Shown here in pieces: positions 38,801 to 51,718 of a stretch of DNA of 64,000 bases. The first letter of the stretch is position 1. Every line of letters starts with the position of its first letter. Position numbers and translations under genes: made by a program. Source of the DNA: Adineta ricciae. Taxonomy: Eukaryota > Rotifera > Eurotatoria > Adinetida > Adinetidae. The notes beneath the pieces are model-generated. The model worked only from the letters and a program-made list of their open reading frames with translations. It was not told the origin of the DNA and searched no databases. The stretch spans positions 173,974 to 237,973 of the forward strand of contig CAJNOJ010000062.1 in the NCBI GenBank assembly GCA_905250025.1. The letters are read 5' to 3'.

Positions 38801-41368
38801 TCGAGCATTGTTATCACCTAAAGGAAAGCAAATGATTAAATGTTTTTTGTAATAACATGAGGATGTCAACATACCCGTTGCTTCCCATTGAACGATAGCA
38901 AATGGTTGTCCGAATGAATTCTGAATTGAACCACTGCAATTCACTTTCGTAATTCGCGGACGATTCGGTCGATCTTGTACCACTAGTGTTGCACTGGCAT
39001 CGTCAAAATCAAGTTCGGTACTTGCCCGACATACATACGAACCACCATCGTCAAACTGTACATCAACAATCTTCAATGTATTCTGATCAGCAACATCTTT
39101 GATAAAACGACCTAAACAAAAACAACAATCATGTGACAATATATCAAACCAGACCAACCTGTATATGCGAGCAAACGTCCATCTTTATACCAATCAATAT
39201 CGTACGTTAAGGATGTATCAGCTACTGCTGTACAACGAAATATTGCATAGTAACCGCGTCGTACTTCTTGATTTCCTGTATGCGTTTGTATACGGGTTTT
39301 TCGCTTGATATTCAGCGTTCCACTACGCACATCAGATCCAAATTTGTTTGTCGCATTACAGACATATACTCCACTATCCGATGCCGACGCTTCACGTATC
39401 ATTAAACTTCCATCCTCTAATATAGAGTATCTATGAACATAAAGAGAAAACTTCTTCTTTCAGTTCAAAATGAGAATCGATGAACAGCCATGCGAAGCAC
39501 ACATGCTCGATATATGAAACAAACGAACGGACGAGACAGATTTCGATAGGCTCATGCGGTTAGCTAATATCACAGAGCGAAGATATTTTCTGCTTTTTTT
39601 TTCTTTTCATACCGAATTCAAAGCTAGGTAAATACGTATGTTTATGCACACATTCATCGAAATTTAAAGAGACGAAAGAATTCGAAAGAGGAACACATAA
39701 ATCAGATAGCAAACTTACCTTCCACCAGTTATTACTTGATCGCGCTTACTCCAATAAACTTTCGGCATTGGAGCACCGAATGTTTCACATGGAAGCAGTA
39801 CACTTTGACCTTCAACCGCACGGAGTAATGGATCTGGTCCACGTTGAATCTCAGGCTTTTCCGCTAGAGAATAAACGCAACCCATGCAACTACCATCGAA
39901 GAAATTCGTAAATTACTCACATATAACATTGAGAAAGAAATTAGCAAAAACATAATTGTGAATATTGGTTACGTTGCACTGATACACTGCTGTGTCTAGT
40001 TTAGTTACATTTTGAATGGTCATATGATTTTTCACAACACGTCGACGAGGATTTCGTCGCACACTCGGATCTTGCAATGGTACACCATTGACAAACCATT
40101 GGATATTGTTCGGTGGTGGCTTAGATTGAGCATCACAGACAAAATTTACAGTTTCACCTTCAGTAACATGCAAATCTCGTGGTTTCTCTATCCAATATGG
40201 GGCTGCTTCAACTCGAACGTTGATACTGAATAAATCATTGCCCAATTCTACAAAAGACAAACGAGGAAATAAGAATTGAAACAGAGACTAGTGTTTCTCT
40301 ACCATTGTGACCACGACATTCATATAAACCAGCATCTTCGAATTGGAGATCAGTAATAACTAATTCTTGTTTCTCCATAGTTACTGTTGAACGTCGTTCA
40401 GGTATTGTACCATTGATCTTTCTCCAGATAACACCAGGCGTTGGCAAGCCGCCAAAAATACATTTCAACGTGAGTTTGTAACCTTTGAGAAAAACTTTAT
40501 TCGCTTCGGACGACCATAATTTCACTGGACGACGATTGTTCGGATCGGTTTTGATCACTTGCAGTTGCGTTAGAGAACCACGACGGATAACATTTAATTT
40601 TCGAGAAAAAACATTACAAATGAATTGTTTTTGTTCATCTTCATCTTTGACATTTAGAAAATACAGATTACCTAAAAGAACACGGTGATTTCTTGGTACA
40701 ACTAAACAATGAATAGAAACCAACCATAATAATCCTGTTGGATTCGAGGATTTGATACAAGAAAACCGAATTGATCGCCCGTATTCGTATTATCAGTCCA
40801 ATACGTTTCCGGATCAGGCACACCTGTTGGCGGCTTGCATGGAAGCTTTAATGAATCACCACGTCGCACTTGGATTACTTGTGCTTTATCATAAATAGGA
40901 AAAGCACCAAGTTCAGCAAGACGTACACGAACTTTGCGCGTCACAGCCGTACCTAAAAAGCAAATGCATTTCGTCTTTATACACAACAAATCGCTTGATT
41001 CATACCCCACATATTTGTAGCATTGCATTGGTACCATCCTTGATCAATAGTTTGTGCTTGTGTAAATATCAACGTGCCGGAATCACTACCCATAGCGACT
41101 CGATTATTTTGTGCACTTGGCTCATAGAAACGGCCATCTTTCGCCCAAGTGTAAATCGGTGCTGGACTACCTTTTGCTAAACATGGAAGTTCGATATTCA
41201 CACGCGGATCGAATATAACTTCAGGATCGGGTTCGGTTATAATAGATGGAGGCATTGGAACTAATAAACAAACAAACAATGGCTTGCAAGAAGAAAAATA
41301 CCATGAACTTTACTTGATTGTACAAAAGAAAACAAGACAAAGGTGTGTAAAACATTGAACAAAGCCAT
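35879..41368 (-). CDS. L1CAM/neuroglian-type cell-adhesion protein (6 Ig + 5 FN3 + TM)
   Basis: About twenty exons. The protein is a neural adhesion receptor at the cell surface. The start at 41368 opens a signal peptide (MALFNVLHTFVLFSFVQSS). Six Ig domains are recognisable by their Cys/Trp pairs (for example VNIELPCLAKGSPAPIYTW; VNFVCDAQSKPPPNNIQWF; VLLPCETFGAPMPKVYWSK). Five FN3 repeats follow (RPNRPRITKV; NPVGVRAYTTQFVPLLIEW; VPRNFRLMQTLDGTTVQFAW; GPITNLRGIPFGGNGIYLFW; SKPTFFVSYRGPTFFNVSF). The membrane helix is WFIGLLISLIILFIVFIVVC, then MRRKGGEYT, as in the L1 family (GGKY). The short cytoplasmic tail has HDSMAEFDDD, like neuroglian SMAEYGD, then TYLVKYGEGD where other L1 proteins have the ankyrin-binding FIGQY. 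It ends NFSTAV, a possible class I PDZ ligand. One 287 bp intron (37726-38012) is unusually long for the gene. Confidence 0.92.
37794..38012 (-). other. Candidate alternative terminal exon of the L1CAM gene
   Basis: The exon ending at 38013 reads on without a stop past its GT donor for 67 codons. These encode a Ser/Pro/Thr-rich stretch (SSLASPSPSSSSSPLLSSSQ) and two Cys (CPGSNKSC), then a TAA at 37807-37809. AATAAA follows 8 bases later, at 37794-37799. If the donor is skipped, the transcript would encode the six Ig domains and only the first FN3 repeats, with no membrane helix: a predicted soluble form. The regular spliced form (donor phase 1 into the exon starting 37725) is also intact. Confidence 0.5.
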
Positions 41369-42472
41369 TTGGAATTAACTATTGATTTTCTAAATGGCTA
41401 TGAAACACATCTGAAGAAAAAAAAAGAAGCAAAAATTGTCAAATGTTATGCAGTGAGTTCAGTAGAATGAGTAGAACGGACGGTAAATGTTCTTTTTTTC
41501 TCCTTCTCTCTGTCTTGTTCGATGTCTTTCGTTCTTTCTGTCCTTTATACAGTTAGACGACCGAACGTACGATTGGCTCGCGCTATCAAGGTAACATTGT
41601 AAAAGAGAAAAAAAGAAACAAAGGTGTTTTTTTTTGATAAAATCAATGTTTTTCAAATGCACATCCCGGAAAATATTAACGAAACGTAGAATAATTTCTA
41701 CAAGACGAAAATATCTCTTTCACAGTGAGAAAAAGAAAATATTCATCGATAGATGATAAAAACGTGGAAGAAAACGTCAACTGAAGCTATCTGTCATCAT
41801 TCAACCACGAAAACAATCTCCATCTAACTCGAAGAATAATATCTCTGATATAAAACTCATCAATTCATTAGTTTGCTCTTATCGAAGATGAAGAGTAAGA
41901 AAAACAAATACTTAACATACACCCCTATCATAATCTTATGACTTGTTCGTATGTCACATGTGTATAACTGCTCGAGTACCAGAAAAAAAACTCTCCGAAC
42001 AGGCAGAACTAAATTTGGCCTTCATGAAAAGAAGAATAGATGAGTAACTCTCTCTCTCTCACCGGTCACAGACGTCAAATGACATAACTACCGATTGGCT
42101 AGTAATGGATCTGAAATTATGTACAGGTAGAGAAGAATGATGTCGCTATGGTATGCATAAAAAAATAAATTTGGATATTGTAAAGCAAAATTCTCGAGAC
42201 GTTACTCTTTTTTTATCAGGTTTACGACTGCCGTAGTTTTTATCCTAGAGCACTTTGTATATGCGTGTTGTTATTCATTGAAATCCAGTGAGCAATTTGC
42301 ATTTGGGCTCTTCTTGACTTGTTTAGGAGAAAGTTCGATATTTTTTTCGAACACCAATAGTAATGACTGATTTTTCGGTGTTCATTTAATGTAATATGAC
42401 AAAAAAAGAGAAATCACATGTGTATACAATGGAACAAAAAGGGTTTCGTAGCAAAATAGATTATTTGATTCG
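41369..42472. other. Intergenic region, L1CAM promoter side
   Basis: AT-rich with a CT repeat near 42048-42060. It lies upstream of L1CAM and downstream of the TIR gene, both leftward. I see no exon. Confidence 0.5.
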
Positions 42473-45400
42473 TTAGTGTTGAAAGAGACAGTCAAGTTCG
42501 TGATCAAATCTGAGTGTATCACTCATTTGAGCCGTCTGACGACGATCAATATATTTATCGAGAAATTTATAGTAGCTATCCGCTGCTGATACTTTCATTT
42601 TATACAATCTGTACAATAGCTTGCCATCGATATCAGTAAAAACATGTTGAAGACTAAATAAACAATCATAATTCACATCTTTTCTATCGAACACACATAC
42701 TGAGATAGTTGTGAGAGTGTTAACCATTGCTTGACAGTTTCGGCATTCCAAGTCATAACAGTATTATTAGTTTTATCTTTTGCTTCGAATACGTTGCCTA
42801 ACGAAATGAGATTTCAATGAAAAAAAAAAAAGAATTCGATATGTCAAACGAAGCATTTACCTATCGCACTGCGATTGCTGTTATCAATTGAAGAGAACCC
42901 AATGCTGGGTTGATGATAGAGATGTTGATTGCTTCTATCAGATGTGTTAGTCAGGTCACCGTTGTCCGTAAGATTATCCCTGCGAATGGTTTCGATTTCA
43001 CGGATCAATAGAGAAAATGCTTCTTCGAAACTGAATGGAAATCTTTAGAAAAACAAGTCAGTAATTCACGAAATACTTACGGTAACGTGGCGAAATCAAC
43101 ATGAATTTTCGCTCCTTTGATAATGCCAAGCTAGACAAATATCAATGAGAAGTATTGAACATCTTCTATAGATACTCACCCATCCATATGGGCGAAATCG
43201 TGGTTGCATTAACAATGGAATACATGGTTTTCGTAACTCGGTTGCATATTCTATGCAGTAAAAACCAAATAACTATTAAGTCCCTTCAATCTATCTAATA
43301 GGTCATACCTGCTTCTAAAATACAAAGAAAAAAACATCAAAGTATTCGATTTTTATCCCGTTCATTGATGATCAAACTAACCAAGTCGACAATAATAGCT
43401 TTGCTTATATTGTTCATTCATACAAATCAATACCATTGACGAATTTTCCACTGCCTGAGCCATTGATTCCAGCACACCGCCATTGATATTATCAACATCA
43501 AGCCATACATTATAATGCAATGACTAACTCAAGCAAAAGACATACAAAAATGGAAAGACTATCAAATATTCGATTTACTTTCAATCGATCTCGAATTTTC
43601 AAGCACATGGCTGTTACTGATCGATTATACGAAATCATAATATGACCTTGCAATTGCGTGACGTTATTAATTGCTGACGAACACTTATGTTGAATACGAT
43701 TTAATGTCCATAGAATGGCTTGACAGTTTTTCTGCACAAGTTGACTGCGACTATTGTTTTTTGCCGAACGAATTATAGAAACCGCATGATCAGAATCCAG
43801 AAATGATTGAACTTTTTCATCGAACGAAGCGTTCAGTATCGCATTGGATACACATTCGAGCAGAGCATTGTCTTGAGTTGGATGTTTGAGAATGTTTAAC
43901 AGGATATTAACAAGATTTTTGTCGATGAATGTGTGTGTGCGACCACGGACCATTAGTTTTGATAAACCATCAACAAGTTCCACAAAAGAAAATCCGTAGA
44001 ATCGTTGATCATTACGGTTGTACATTTGAATCATTCCCGACAATAATGGAAGAACTTCTAAAAGATACTCTTTCATTCGAATTCAACTCTCCGTTGTTTA
44101 CCTATTCGAACCTGAAGTATTAGCAGCTAAAAGATTATCTTCATCTTCATTCATAATCAATGGCAATAACAAGCACGATGTTAAACGTATCGCGCTAGCA
44201 ATATCTTGTAATTCTTTCAAACTTGCGATATATTCTTCGTTATCCGGTGTGCGTGAACATTGAATATTTATTGTATTACTTGGTAGTCGTGTATACTCAG
44301 CAATTATCTATAGAGTACAGTGAATGTGTCGGATACTTTCATACACAATAGCTGCGCACATACGTTCATAGCATTGCATTCCCGAAAATGAATTTTCAGA
44401 TCGGGTAAATTTGCAAGATTGTAAAGTATTGTCAATGCTGAATCACAAATGTAGAGAATTTTCTGAAATGGAATGCGATTGAAATTAATCGAAAGGACGA
44501 ACATGAAGAACATACTTGATAATTGTTAAAATCATCACTCTGCATCGTTTCCTCAGGACTTTCGACGACATAACACTTTTTCAGAGATTCACGATATGAT
44601 GGATCATTGAGAATATCACAGGCAAATTCAATGAAACCAGCGTCAGCGGATTGCTAAGTGTGAGAAAGAAACAATTCTTTGCAAAACTTTATCGTATATA
44701 TCTACATACTTTTCTAATTAAACCTTCTTTATCAAATTCATGGTCAGTGAAGTTACTCATGGAATTATAAAGTAAAATACTATGAACAAAAACAATGCGT
44801 CGGACGAGATAGCCTTTTTCTTTGTAACTATTCATTAGAGTCATTGCCATTTCTAGAAGAGAAGAACGATAACGATAGGTTTTGTTTAGAAGATGTCAAA
44901 CCTGCGAATTTCATTTCGGTTAGTTTGAGTTTGGCACCTGAGATCCACTCTTTCGGTTGATGAATGAGATTTTCCAGAAAGCGTAGAATTTTCAGAGCAG
45001 TTTCACTTTCATATTCTTCGCGTTTCATATCCCTCAGAAGCGTTAGAGCATCTTCTAACTAAAAACCAAACAAATCACTAAATCGTTTCATTCGTAGATT
45101 CAAACTTTTCGTGTGTAATCAGCGAACGTATCAGCTTTTTGTTCGAAGGATAACGTTTCCGATGCTGTCGATGGCATCAGATTTGCGCTATCGTCTGTAA
45201 ACGATGGTTCAATCGTGATTTTATGTGTTTCTTGACGTTTCTACAATGGCGAAATATGCAAAACAAATTTCGCAAAACATTTTCTGTTCTTACAGCGAGA
45301 AAGAGCCTGGGGAATTTGGCGAATCGTTTACAAACAACAACTTGTGTAAGTGCAGCATCCGATCGAGAGTTGCCTCGGTGAAAAATGCTTCGTAGTCTGG

Positions 45401-45546
45401 ATCGCATTTCATTCGAAGACGAAACTTTCGACGAAGCTGACGATAACGATGATGATGAAGTTGACAACTGAAAAAATCACTTCATAAATTTCGAAAAAAA
45501 TTCATGTACGGCTTCTCACATTTTTAGATGGCTTTGCTTGCGACAT
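42473..45546 (-). CDS. ARM-like / TIR / SAM domain protein
   Basis: A multi-exon gene starting at 45546 (MSQAKPSKN). The N-terminus is Ser-rich and basic (SSSNEMRSRLRSIFHRGNSR). A long all-helical region follows with armadillo-like repeats (KILYICDSALTILYNLANLP; ALLECVSNAILNASFDEKVQ; QKNCQAILWTLNRIQHKCSS). A TIR domain comes next: HIMISYNRSVTAMCLKIRDR, the BB-loop region VWLDVDNINGGVLESM, SSMVLICMNEQYKQSYYC, then RLEAEYATELRKPCIPLL. The first Glu of RLEAEY aligns with the catalytic Glu of SARM1 (WVHKE), so NAD hydrolase activity is possible. The C-terminal end is a SAM-like domain (TVKQWLTLSQLS; VFTDIDGKLLYRLYKMKV). SARM1 has ARM-SAM-SAM-TIR, so the order differs. A role in cell-death, stress or immune signalling is inference. 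Confidence 0.82.
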
Positions 45547-46798
45547 GGCTTGCAACAGATTTAGTTGAGATTAAAAGTGAATACAGCGTTTTCCAAGCAC
45601 TATTATATATTCATTTCTACGTAACATTATCGACTGACTCTATGTGTCAAACGACATTTTACTGTCGAGATAGTATCATTTTTCTTTTAGTTTCCTTCTA
45701 ATACCCATACGCGTTGTATTTTGACGAGTCAGATGCATGGAATAGTCCGACAAAATGGAGGCCCGTTGTCAATAGTTACAAGTACAGTAGTAATCCATAA
45801 CTTATGGATGATTTTCATTGTAAAAATTTCTATAATAAATAAATTTGGTTTTAATCGACTCGGTGGTACTGTCGCTGGCTGTTTCAGCATATGAAAGTTA
45901 CTTTACTTGGGATATGTTTTCAAGGTTATTCACGTATTTCTTTTTTCCTTTCGTCTGCTGATTTGGCAGAACATAATTCATGTAAATGACTTGTTAACAT
46001 GCGCAATGAAAACGCGCGAGCACGTCGCCTGGTTCTCTTTCTCTCATTTCATCAACTGTACATATCTTCGATGCCATTGAAATTTCTTCAACGTTGTCTC
46101 GAAATATGAAATAAGCAAGAAGAAAAGAAATGCATAGGCATTCTAATAACAACATTCATTTGATTTTTACATTCAAACGGGTGTGAGGGAACAATCAAGA
46201 AGAAAATATCTTTTCTCTCGATTAATTCAAATTTCTTAAATTAGAATAACAAATAATTGTTAACCGATCCGTATGTCACATATATTTTCAAAAAAAAAGG
46301 TATATGTCGAGTAACTGTTATTGACAAACAGTTTTTTTTTTTCATATTGCGTTTTGAAAAATCTAATCAGTATCGACAATAGGACAGAGTGGGGATGAGA
46401 CGAAACGCAAAAGAAAGAAATATTTCATATGGCGATAAGATGCTGGTTCTGCTTGGTTACACGACAGGAGTAGATTTTTTTCGTTTTCTTTTTCTTTCGG
46501 CCGGTCCTTTTTTTTCTATCACATATCACTCTTGGTATCCTTCGTACGTTCTTTGAAAAAGAAAAAAAAACCCGAAAGATAGAGATAAAGACTAAAACGA
46601 ACACACGAACGAAAGACGTGCAAATATTGTTATTAAGTTTTACGAGCCCAATATCTTTTCGATAAAGATCACGAGCAACGAGTACAACAGGTAAGAAAAG
46701 CAGAGCGAACTTCTTTTTTTTTTATGACTTGGGAGAAAGATGATCGTAAAAGAGCAACAGGTTGAGAATAAATAATAGGCACACATTCGATTTTCTAA
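45547..46798. other. Divergent intergenic region
   Basis: It lies between the TIR gene (leftward) and the KCTD-like pair (rightward) and should hold both promoters. AT-rich with pyrimidine tracts; no exon seen. Confidence 0.5.
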
Positions 46799-47513
46799 AT
46801 GTCCGAAGAAGCAGCAACAGAAACAGTGCGCAAAAATTCCGCAGAAGGAGGAGTTACAGATGAACGGCGAGATTCAATTTCGAATCTTCGCACGTTGGTA
46901 GGATTCATTCAAACGATGATAACCTGTGAATTTTTGTTTCGTTCTCTAGTCTATGTCTATGGATAGCAGTCAACAGAGAAAAATGTCGACAACGGATGTC
47001 GATCTCGAATCCGTTCTTCAGGTTCGACGACGCCGATTGTCCGTCACTGCACCTCAAGCATCGCAAGATTCGCATCGTTATACCGATGTTATCATTCTGA
47101 AAGTCGAAAAATCCAATGATATTCTTAAAGAGGATGCACGCTGCATCTTTCATGGTTTGTTCATCTTGAGAAGTTCATCACTTGTACGAATAAGTCTGTT
47201 TTACCTAGGTGATTATCATATCTTAACCGATATTTTTCAAAAATATACATCGCATATTAAAATTCATCATGAAGACCCGGAAATGATTAGAAATCATGAT
47301 CGATTATCGGGAAAGATCTATACAACACTCGAGTTACCAACAATGTCATTAATTGAAGTGTTAGAAATTCTACATAAACATTACTTCTCAATCGTGGCAA
47401 CATCAACCAATTTCGGTGCAACAACCAAATTGCAAGAATTCATCTTATTACGTAATAAAGATACACACGATACTTCGCGACCTTTACCAACTATTGATAC
47501 CAAAGCTCATTAA
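46799..47513 (+). CDS. Small protein with a KCTD8/12/16 H1-like domain, copy A
   Basis: Three exons, 46799-46897, 46950-47154 and 47209-47513, close to 202 residues. The N-terminal 60 residues are charged and disordered. Then comes VDLESVLQVRRRRLSV, a motif shared with the next gene. The C-terminal half (GDYHILTDIFQKYTSHIKIH; GKIYTTLELPTMSLIEVLEI; TKLQEFILLRNK) resembles the H1 domain that follows the BTB domain in KCTD8, 12 and 16 (VFGDTLNESRDP; YTSRFYLKF; SSYTEYVFFR). Those proteins are auxiliary subunits of GABA-B receptors. No BTB/T1 domain is present. The assignment rests on spaced similarity and is tentative. The next gene begins 118 bp downstream. Confidence 0.55.
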
Positions 47514-47631
47514 AAGGATCGATGTTTTTTCTCCCGAAAAAAAAAGAAAGAAAATATCAACAATATCAAAACCACTCTTTTTTGCTTAGTTTAGAATCTG
47601 TAGTGTTTCTTTTTTTCTCCTTTAGATAAAT

Positions 47632-48345
47632 ATGTCTTCACCTCCGAATGTAGGTAGTGTCGATCTCGAAGCGGTTCTCAATGTTCGACGACGTACACTA
47701 ACATCTATCGGTGAATCAGCTTTTCATCTTCAACAGCATCATCATGCAGATACCGTCTATGTCAAACGCGAAGATAATTCTCATTCATTGTTCTCTATTC
47801 AATCAAGAATTCTAATCTTTGGTGAATTGCAACTCTTATGTAGTACATTCGAACGCTTTACATCAAATATAACAATATACGACGAATCAGCCGACCCATC
47901 TTCGAATACATCAAGTTTCTCCGCGCCGTTCAATGATATTAGCGAGGATGATCATGAAGCATCTGGAGTAACAGGAGCACTTCGTCAAACTTCAATCTCT
48001 TCTCAATCGGCATCTCCACCCCAAGCACCCAGTAGTCCCGCAACACGACGAAAGAAATTCAGTGCCATTGGACGTTCTCAAACGGTGGCATCAACAGTGA
48101 GCAGCTACTCGTCACAAAGTCTTGACGGCAAACGTTATGGAGCCATCGAAATCAGTAATATGAATATCATCGAGATCTTAGAAGTTCTCCTACGTACAGG
48201 ATTAGAATTTGTGAATGAAACAAGTTACTACGATCAAGAGAATGTTCTGCATCAAAGTTTCGTCTTTTCTAAACTTCGTCATACGGCTCAGAAATCAGGA
48301 CAATCACTTGTTTTTGCAAGATCAGCATCCATGGTTGGTACATAG
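47632..48345 (+). CDS. Small protein with a KCTD8/12/16 H1-like domain, copy B
   Basis: A single exon of 237 residues. It repeats the copy A layout. VDLEAVLNVRRRTLTS is near the N-terminus, then RILIFGELQLLCSTFERFTS (compare the KCTD pattern RILICGRxSLAKEVFGDTLN). A Ser/Pro-rich insert of about 70 residues (SSQSASPPQAPSSPATRRKK) follows, then YGAIEISNMNIIEILEVLLR and the closing HQSFVFSKL. It lacks the intron that splits copy A at the equivalent Gly, so one copy gained or lost an intron. A T-rich tract ending in TTTAG lies 6 bases before the ATG, as expected of a trans- or cis-splice acceptor. Function unknown. Confidence 0.6.
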   Translation: MSSPPNVGSVDLEAVLNVRRRTLTSIGESAFHLQQHHHADTVYVKREDNSHSLFSIQSRILIFGELQLLCSTFERFTSNITIYDESADPSSNTSSFSAPFNDISEDDHEASGVTGALRQTSISSQSASPPQAPSSPATRRKKFSAIGRSQTVASTVSSYSSQSLDGKRYGAIEISNMNIIEILEVLLRTGLEFVNETSYYDQENVLHQSFVFSKLRHTAQKSGQSLVFARSASMVGT

Positions 48346-51300
48346 TCAAACAAAGCTTCCATTCAACAGACAAAAGAAAAACAATATCTTCCGTATAGAA
48401 TAGACCTATCCTTTTTTGCATGTCTATCATTTAAATTATAAAAAGAAAACATCATTTGGTGTACTGTAACTCCAAATATCTTCCAGATTCATTAGCATCG
48501 TTTCGCGACTGCTGATGATGAATGAAAACATCGACAGTATGTTGATTAATACCGATTGAGTACGTCAAATCAATCTCATCTGGTGCCGATAAGAAAGTCG
48601 AGATGTTTATTTCGAGTTTATGTTGTAAAGAATACTTACGTTGACAACTTCAAGACTATGACATTGATTTCACAATTCATTTCGACGGCGATGTACTCAA
48701 ATTACAGCAATGTGTTGTCTTTTGCATGAAAATCGGTTTTAATCAAGATGGGCTTTGATCAATATAGCTCCGCGAAGACTTAAGAGGAGATTAGACGATA
48801 TCGAATGAAAATCACTTCTGGATTTCTTTTCAGTCTCTGGCACGACGAAATACTTTGTTCGTTACATCGCGAAAATCATCCCCCTCCTCCTTCCATTCTC
48901 TTTGACTTGCAAATGTCAATCATTGTTGATAAACGATCGATTCTTGATTAATTGAAAAATAATCTCAACAGCCGCATATAAACAATACGTCGACAATGGT
49001 CTTCGTACGACAACAAATTGTTTGTCAAAGCTTGTGCGTGCTTCTCTCAACGATGATGGTTTCAGTTTTAATCAATCTGAACATGTTGTTTATGATGATA
49101 ATATCAATTGATTCAACTAAATCTTCTAGATCGTCGAGTTTGATGTGCACCATTGATCTGGTTTGACTATAAGTGCAACTGTGTCAGAGTCCATCTATTC
49201 TCGCGCAAATGTTACCGAAACAGAAACCTTTTCATTAATTATTTTAATGCGTTGATCTGTCCTTCGTCCCTGGAAGTTATTCATTAGCGGTTGTTGTTTA
49301 GTCTTCTCGTCGACCACCGACTGACTTGACTCCTATGGAAAAACAAAACATCATATATCAATTGTCATGTCTGAGAAAACGAGATGAAGTTAATCTGAAG
49401 TTATGAATATGTTATTATTAGTTCTAATTGTGTTCCTTCTTTGATAATCTGAAAAGAGGGAACTAATCAAATTCATCTCGAAGTATTTTAAGTTGATATA
49501 AAATCTTCTAACCTTCTCGAAAAGATAAAGCTAATCTATTCTTAACATATGTCTGAATAGAATGGTGAAAGCTGCTTCTTATTCCGGCTGAATTAAAATA
49601 ATGAGAAGTAGATTTCTCTTTTGAGAATAAACAGAAGAAGAGGAATCCAACATAGCAAATGAATGCATTTGACGATGTGCAAAGGAAAACGAAGCAACTA
49701 GAGAAAGATGAAGTTAATCTGACTTTTGCGTCGTTATTTAATAGAACCTCAAAACACCTTCTACTGACAACACTAATTATCTCAAGTATTTCATTTGACA
49801 GTGATCTTTTCCCTTGATAACAACGAGAATATACATTTGATCTAGCCTTTCCAAGCTTTATCATGTCCATTTATCAGGAATACATTCGAAACGATTGACA
49901 TTTGCACTTTGGCGACATAATGTTAACTTGCTGTACAGAAGAACTAATTGCTTTTGGTTCTTTTTACAAATCAAATTACCAACCGTTGAGACTGGAGAAA
50001 AGACTTCTCTACGCTGGAGATTATCAATCATTTTCCTTTTCGACGTGTTCCTTTTTTTTTCATTAGAGAACATCGATTTCGACATGTTGTGCTTCGTAAA
50101 GCCCTAACTATTATACCGCTTAGGAGCACTGTGGCAGATTTCTGATTTCTTCTACTTCTCGTTCCGTTGTGCACACTTCTTTTTCTTTTTGTGTATATGT
50201 TTCTCATACTTATTATCAATACCTCTTTCCTATTCCGAATTAATCCTCTTATTCTTTTAATATTAGAGAAATACTTGTGTTTCTGTCTTCAACGATAGTT
50301 TCCGTTCGAGCTCGTAAGTATTGCTGAAACTATGTACGTTAGCGAGAAGAAGAAATGCTGCATTGATAGGAAAAGGAAAAAAAGCGAGAAAACAAAGAAG
50401 AAAAAGAAGAGAACTTCCTCTATTCTTTTCTTCTCTGTTTTTTAAGGAATTCTCTTTGCTTTGTATCTGAATTGAGAGAATGCATTGCTAAAATGTTTGC
50501 TTAGGTGTGCATCGACGAGTGAGTTTGCTTTTCAACACTTTACTCGCGATCTGAACTCAAAGAAGTAATCTCAACAATAACAATAGAAAATGTAAGTTCT
50601 TCTTCTTAACATGCTACAACGAGTATCAATAGACAGTCTATGATTAAATCAACTCATTTGATTAGAAGACATTTCTTGTCAGCGGAAAGTGTTCGTTCTG
50701 CCGAAATAATCTAAATATTTGTCTTTTTTTTAAAAGAATTAATACGAATGGAATACATTAGGACTTTGATGTTAATATAGTCCATAATATCATAGCGAAC
50801 TCTATATTAGTATGCAGTAATTGAAGTTCTATGTAAATCTGATAGTTATTTATTGAGATTTTTCGATCAATCTTCAATACGGAAATCGTATTGAATATGC
50901 CCATATGAATACTTATCCATCATTATCTGTGAATAAATGAATAAAACTCTTTTAAATGACTCGCAACGTACTAGAAAGAACGAAAAAGGGCACTAGGGAA
51001 ATAACATGAGTGATCGAAGAAAAGAGATGATAGAGCGAACAAAACTTAATCGATAGAATGTGTCAAAACAGTCGCCAATGACAACAAGTGTTCAATAGTT
51101 AATAAGCAATAATAGACTTGATCCAGTTAGGTTGAAATCAACTCATAACAGGCGCCTCGTTTGTTGTGTCAATCGTGTACACGGCAGAAATACGATGACT
51201 AGTGATTGTTTCGAAGAGAAACGTATCTTTTTAGCTTCAGGTAATTGCGAATAGTGATAGATGAATTAAATCAGGAATGAAAGACGAGAAAGAATAGGAC

Positions 51301-51718
51301 TTCTTGTGAAGGGAGAAAAGAACAAAAACTATTAATCGGAAAGGAATAATTATTCTGTTTGCTCTGTTTCAAATGTCTCATTTCTCAAGACAAATTATAG
51401 AGGAAAAGTCATTTTCTTTCCTACGGCATCGAAGAAAAAAAACGCACGAACCAATATGAAGATTCGAAATGTTTATTCTCGGTAGTTCATAATATAATAA
51501 AAAAAAAAAAAGAAATCAGTTTTTTTTCTTCTTCTCCGCGCTTCTGTCTATTAAAAATGATGAATCTCACAAGAGAGGCAAACAGAACACAAGAAGATAA
51601 ATCAGTTTGCTTATATATCGTCTCATATAATCAAATCCAGTGTGATTGCTTTTCGCATGAATGATTCGATGATGTGCTGACTGATAATAGTTGCTGAAAA
51701 ATCTCTTTAGATGCTCAA
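48346..51718. other. Gene-free 3.4 kb spacer
   Basis: The largest gene-free stretch in the window. Open frames at 49508-50219 on both strands are low-complexity and overlap each other, and none has recognisable domains or matched splice sites. The right end should hold the promoter of the GPCR at 51719. No RNA gene or mobile element seen. Confidence 0.5.

Noticed and set aside
49508..50219. Several overlapping open frames on both strands
   Set aside because: They are mutually overlapping, low-information, without domains or splice support.
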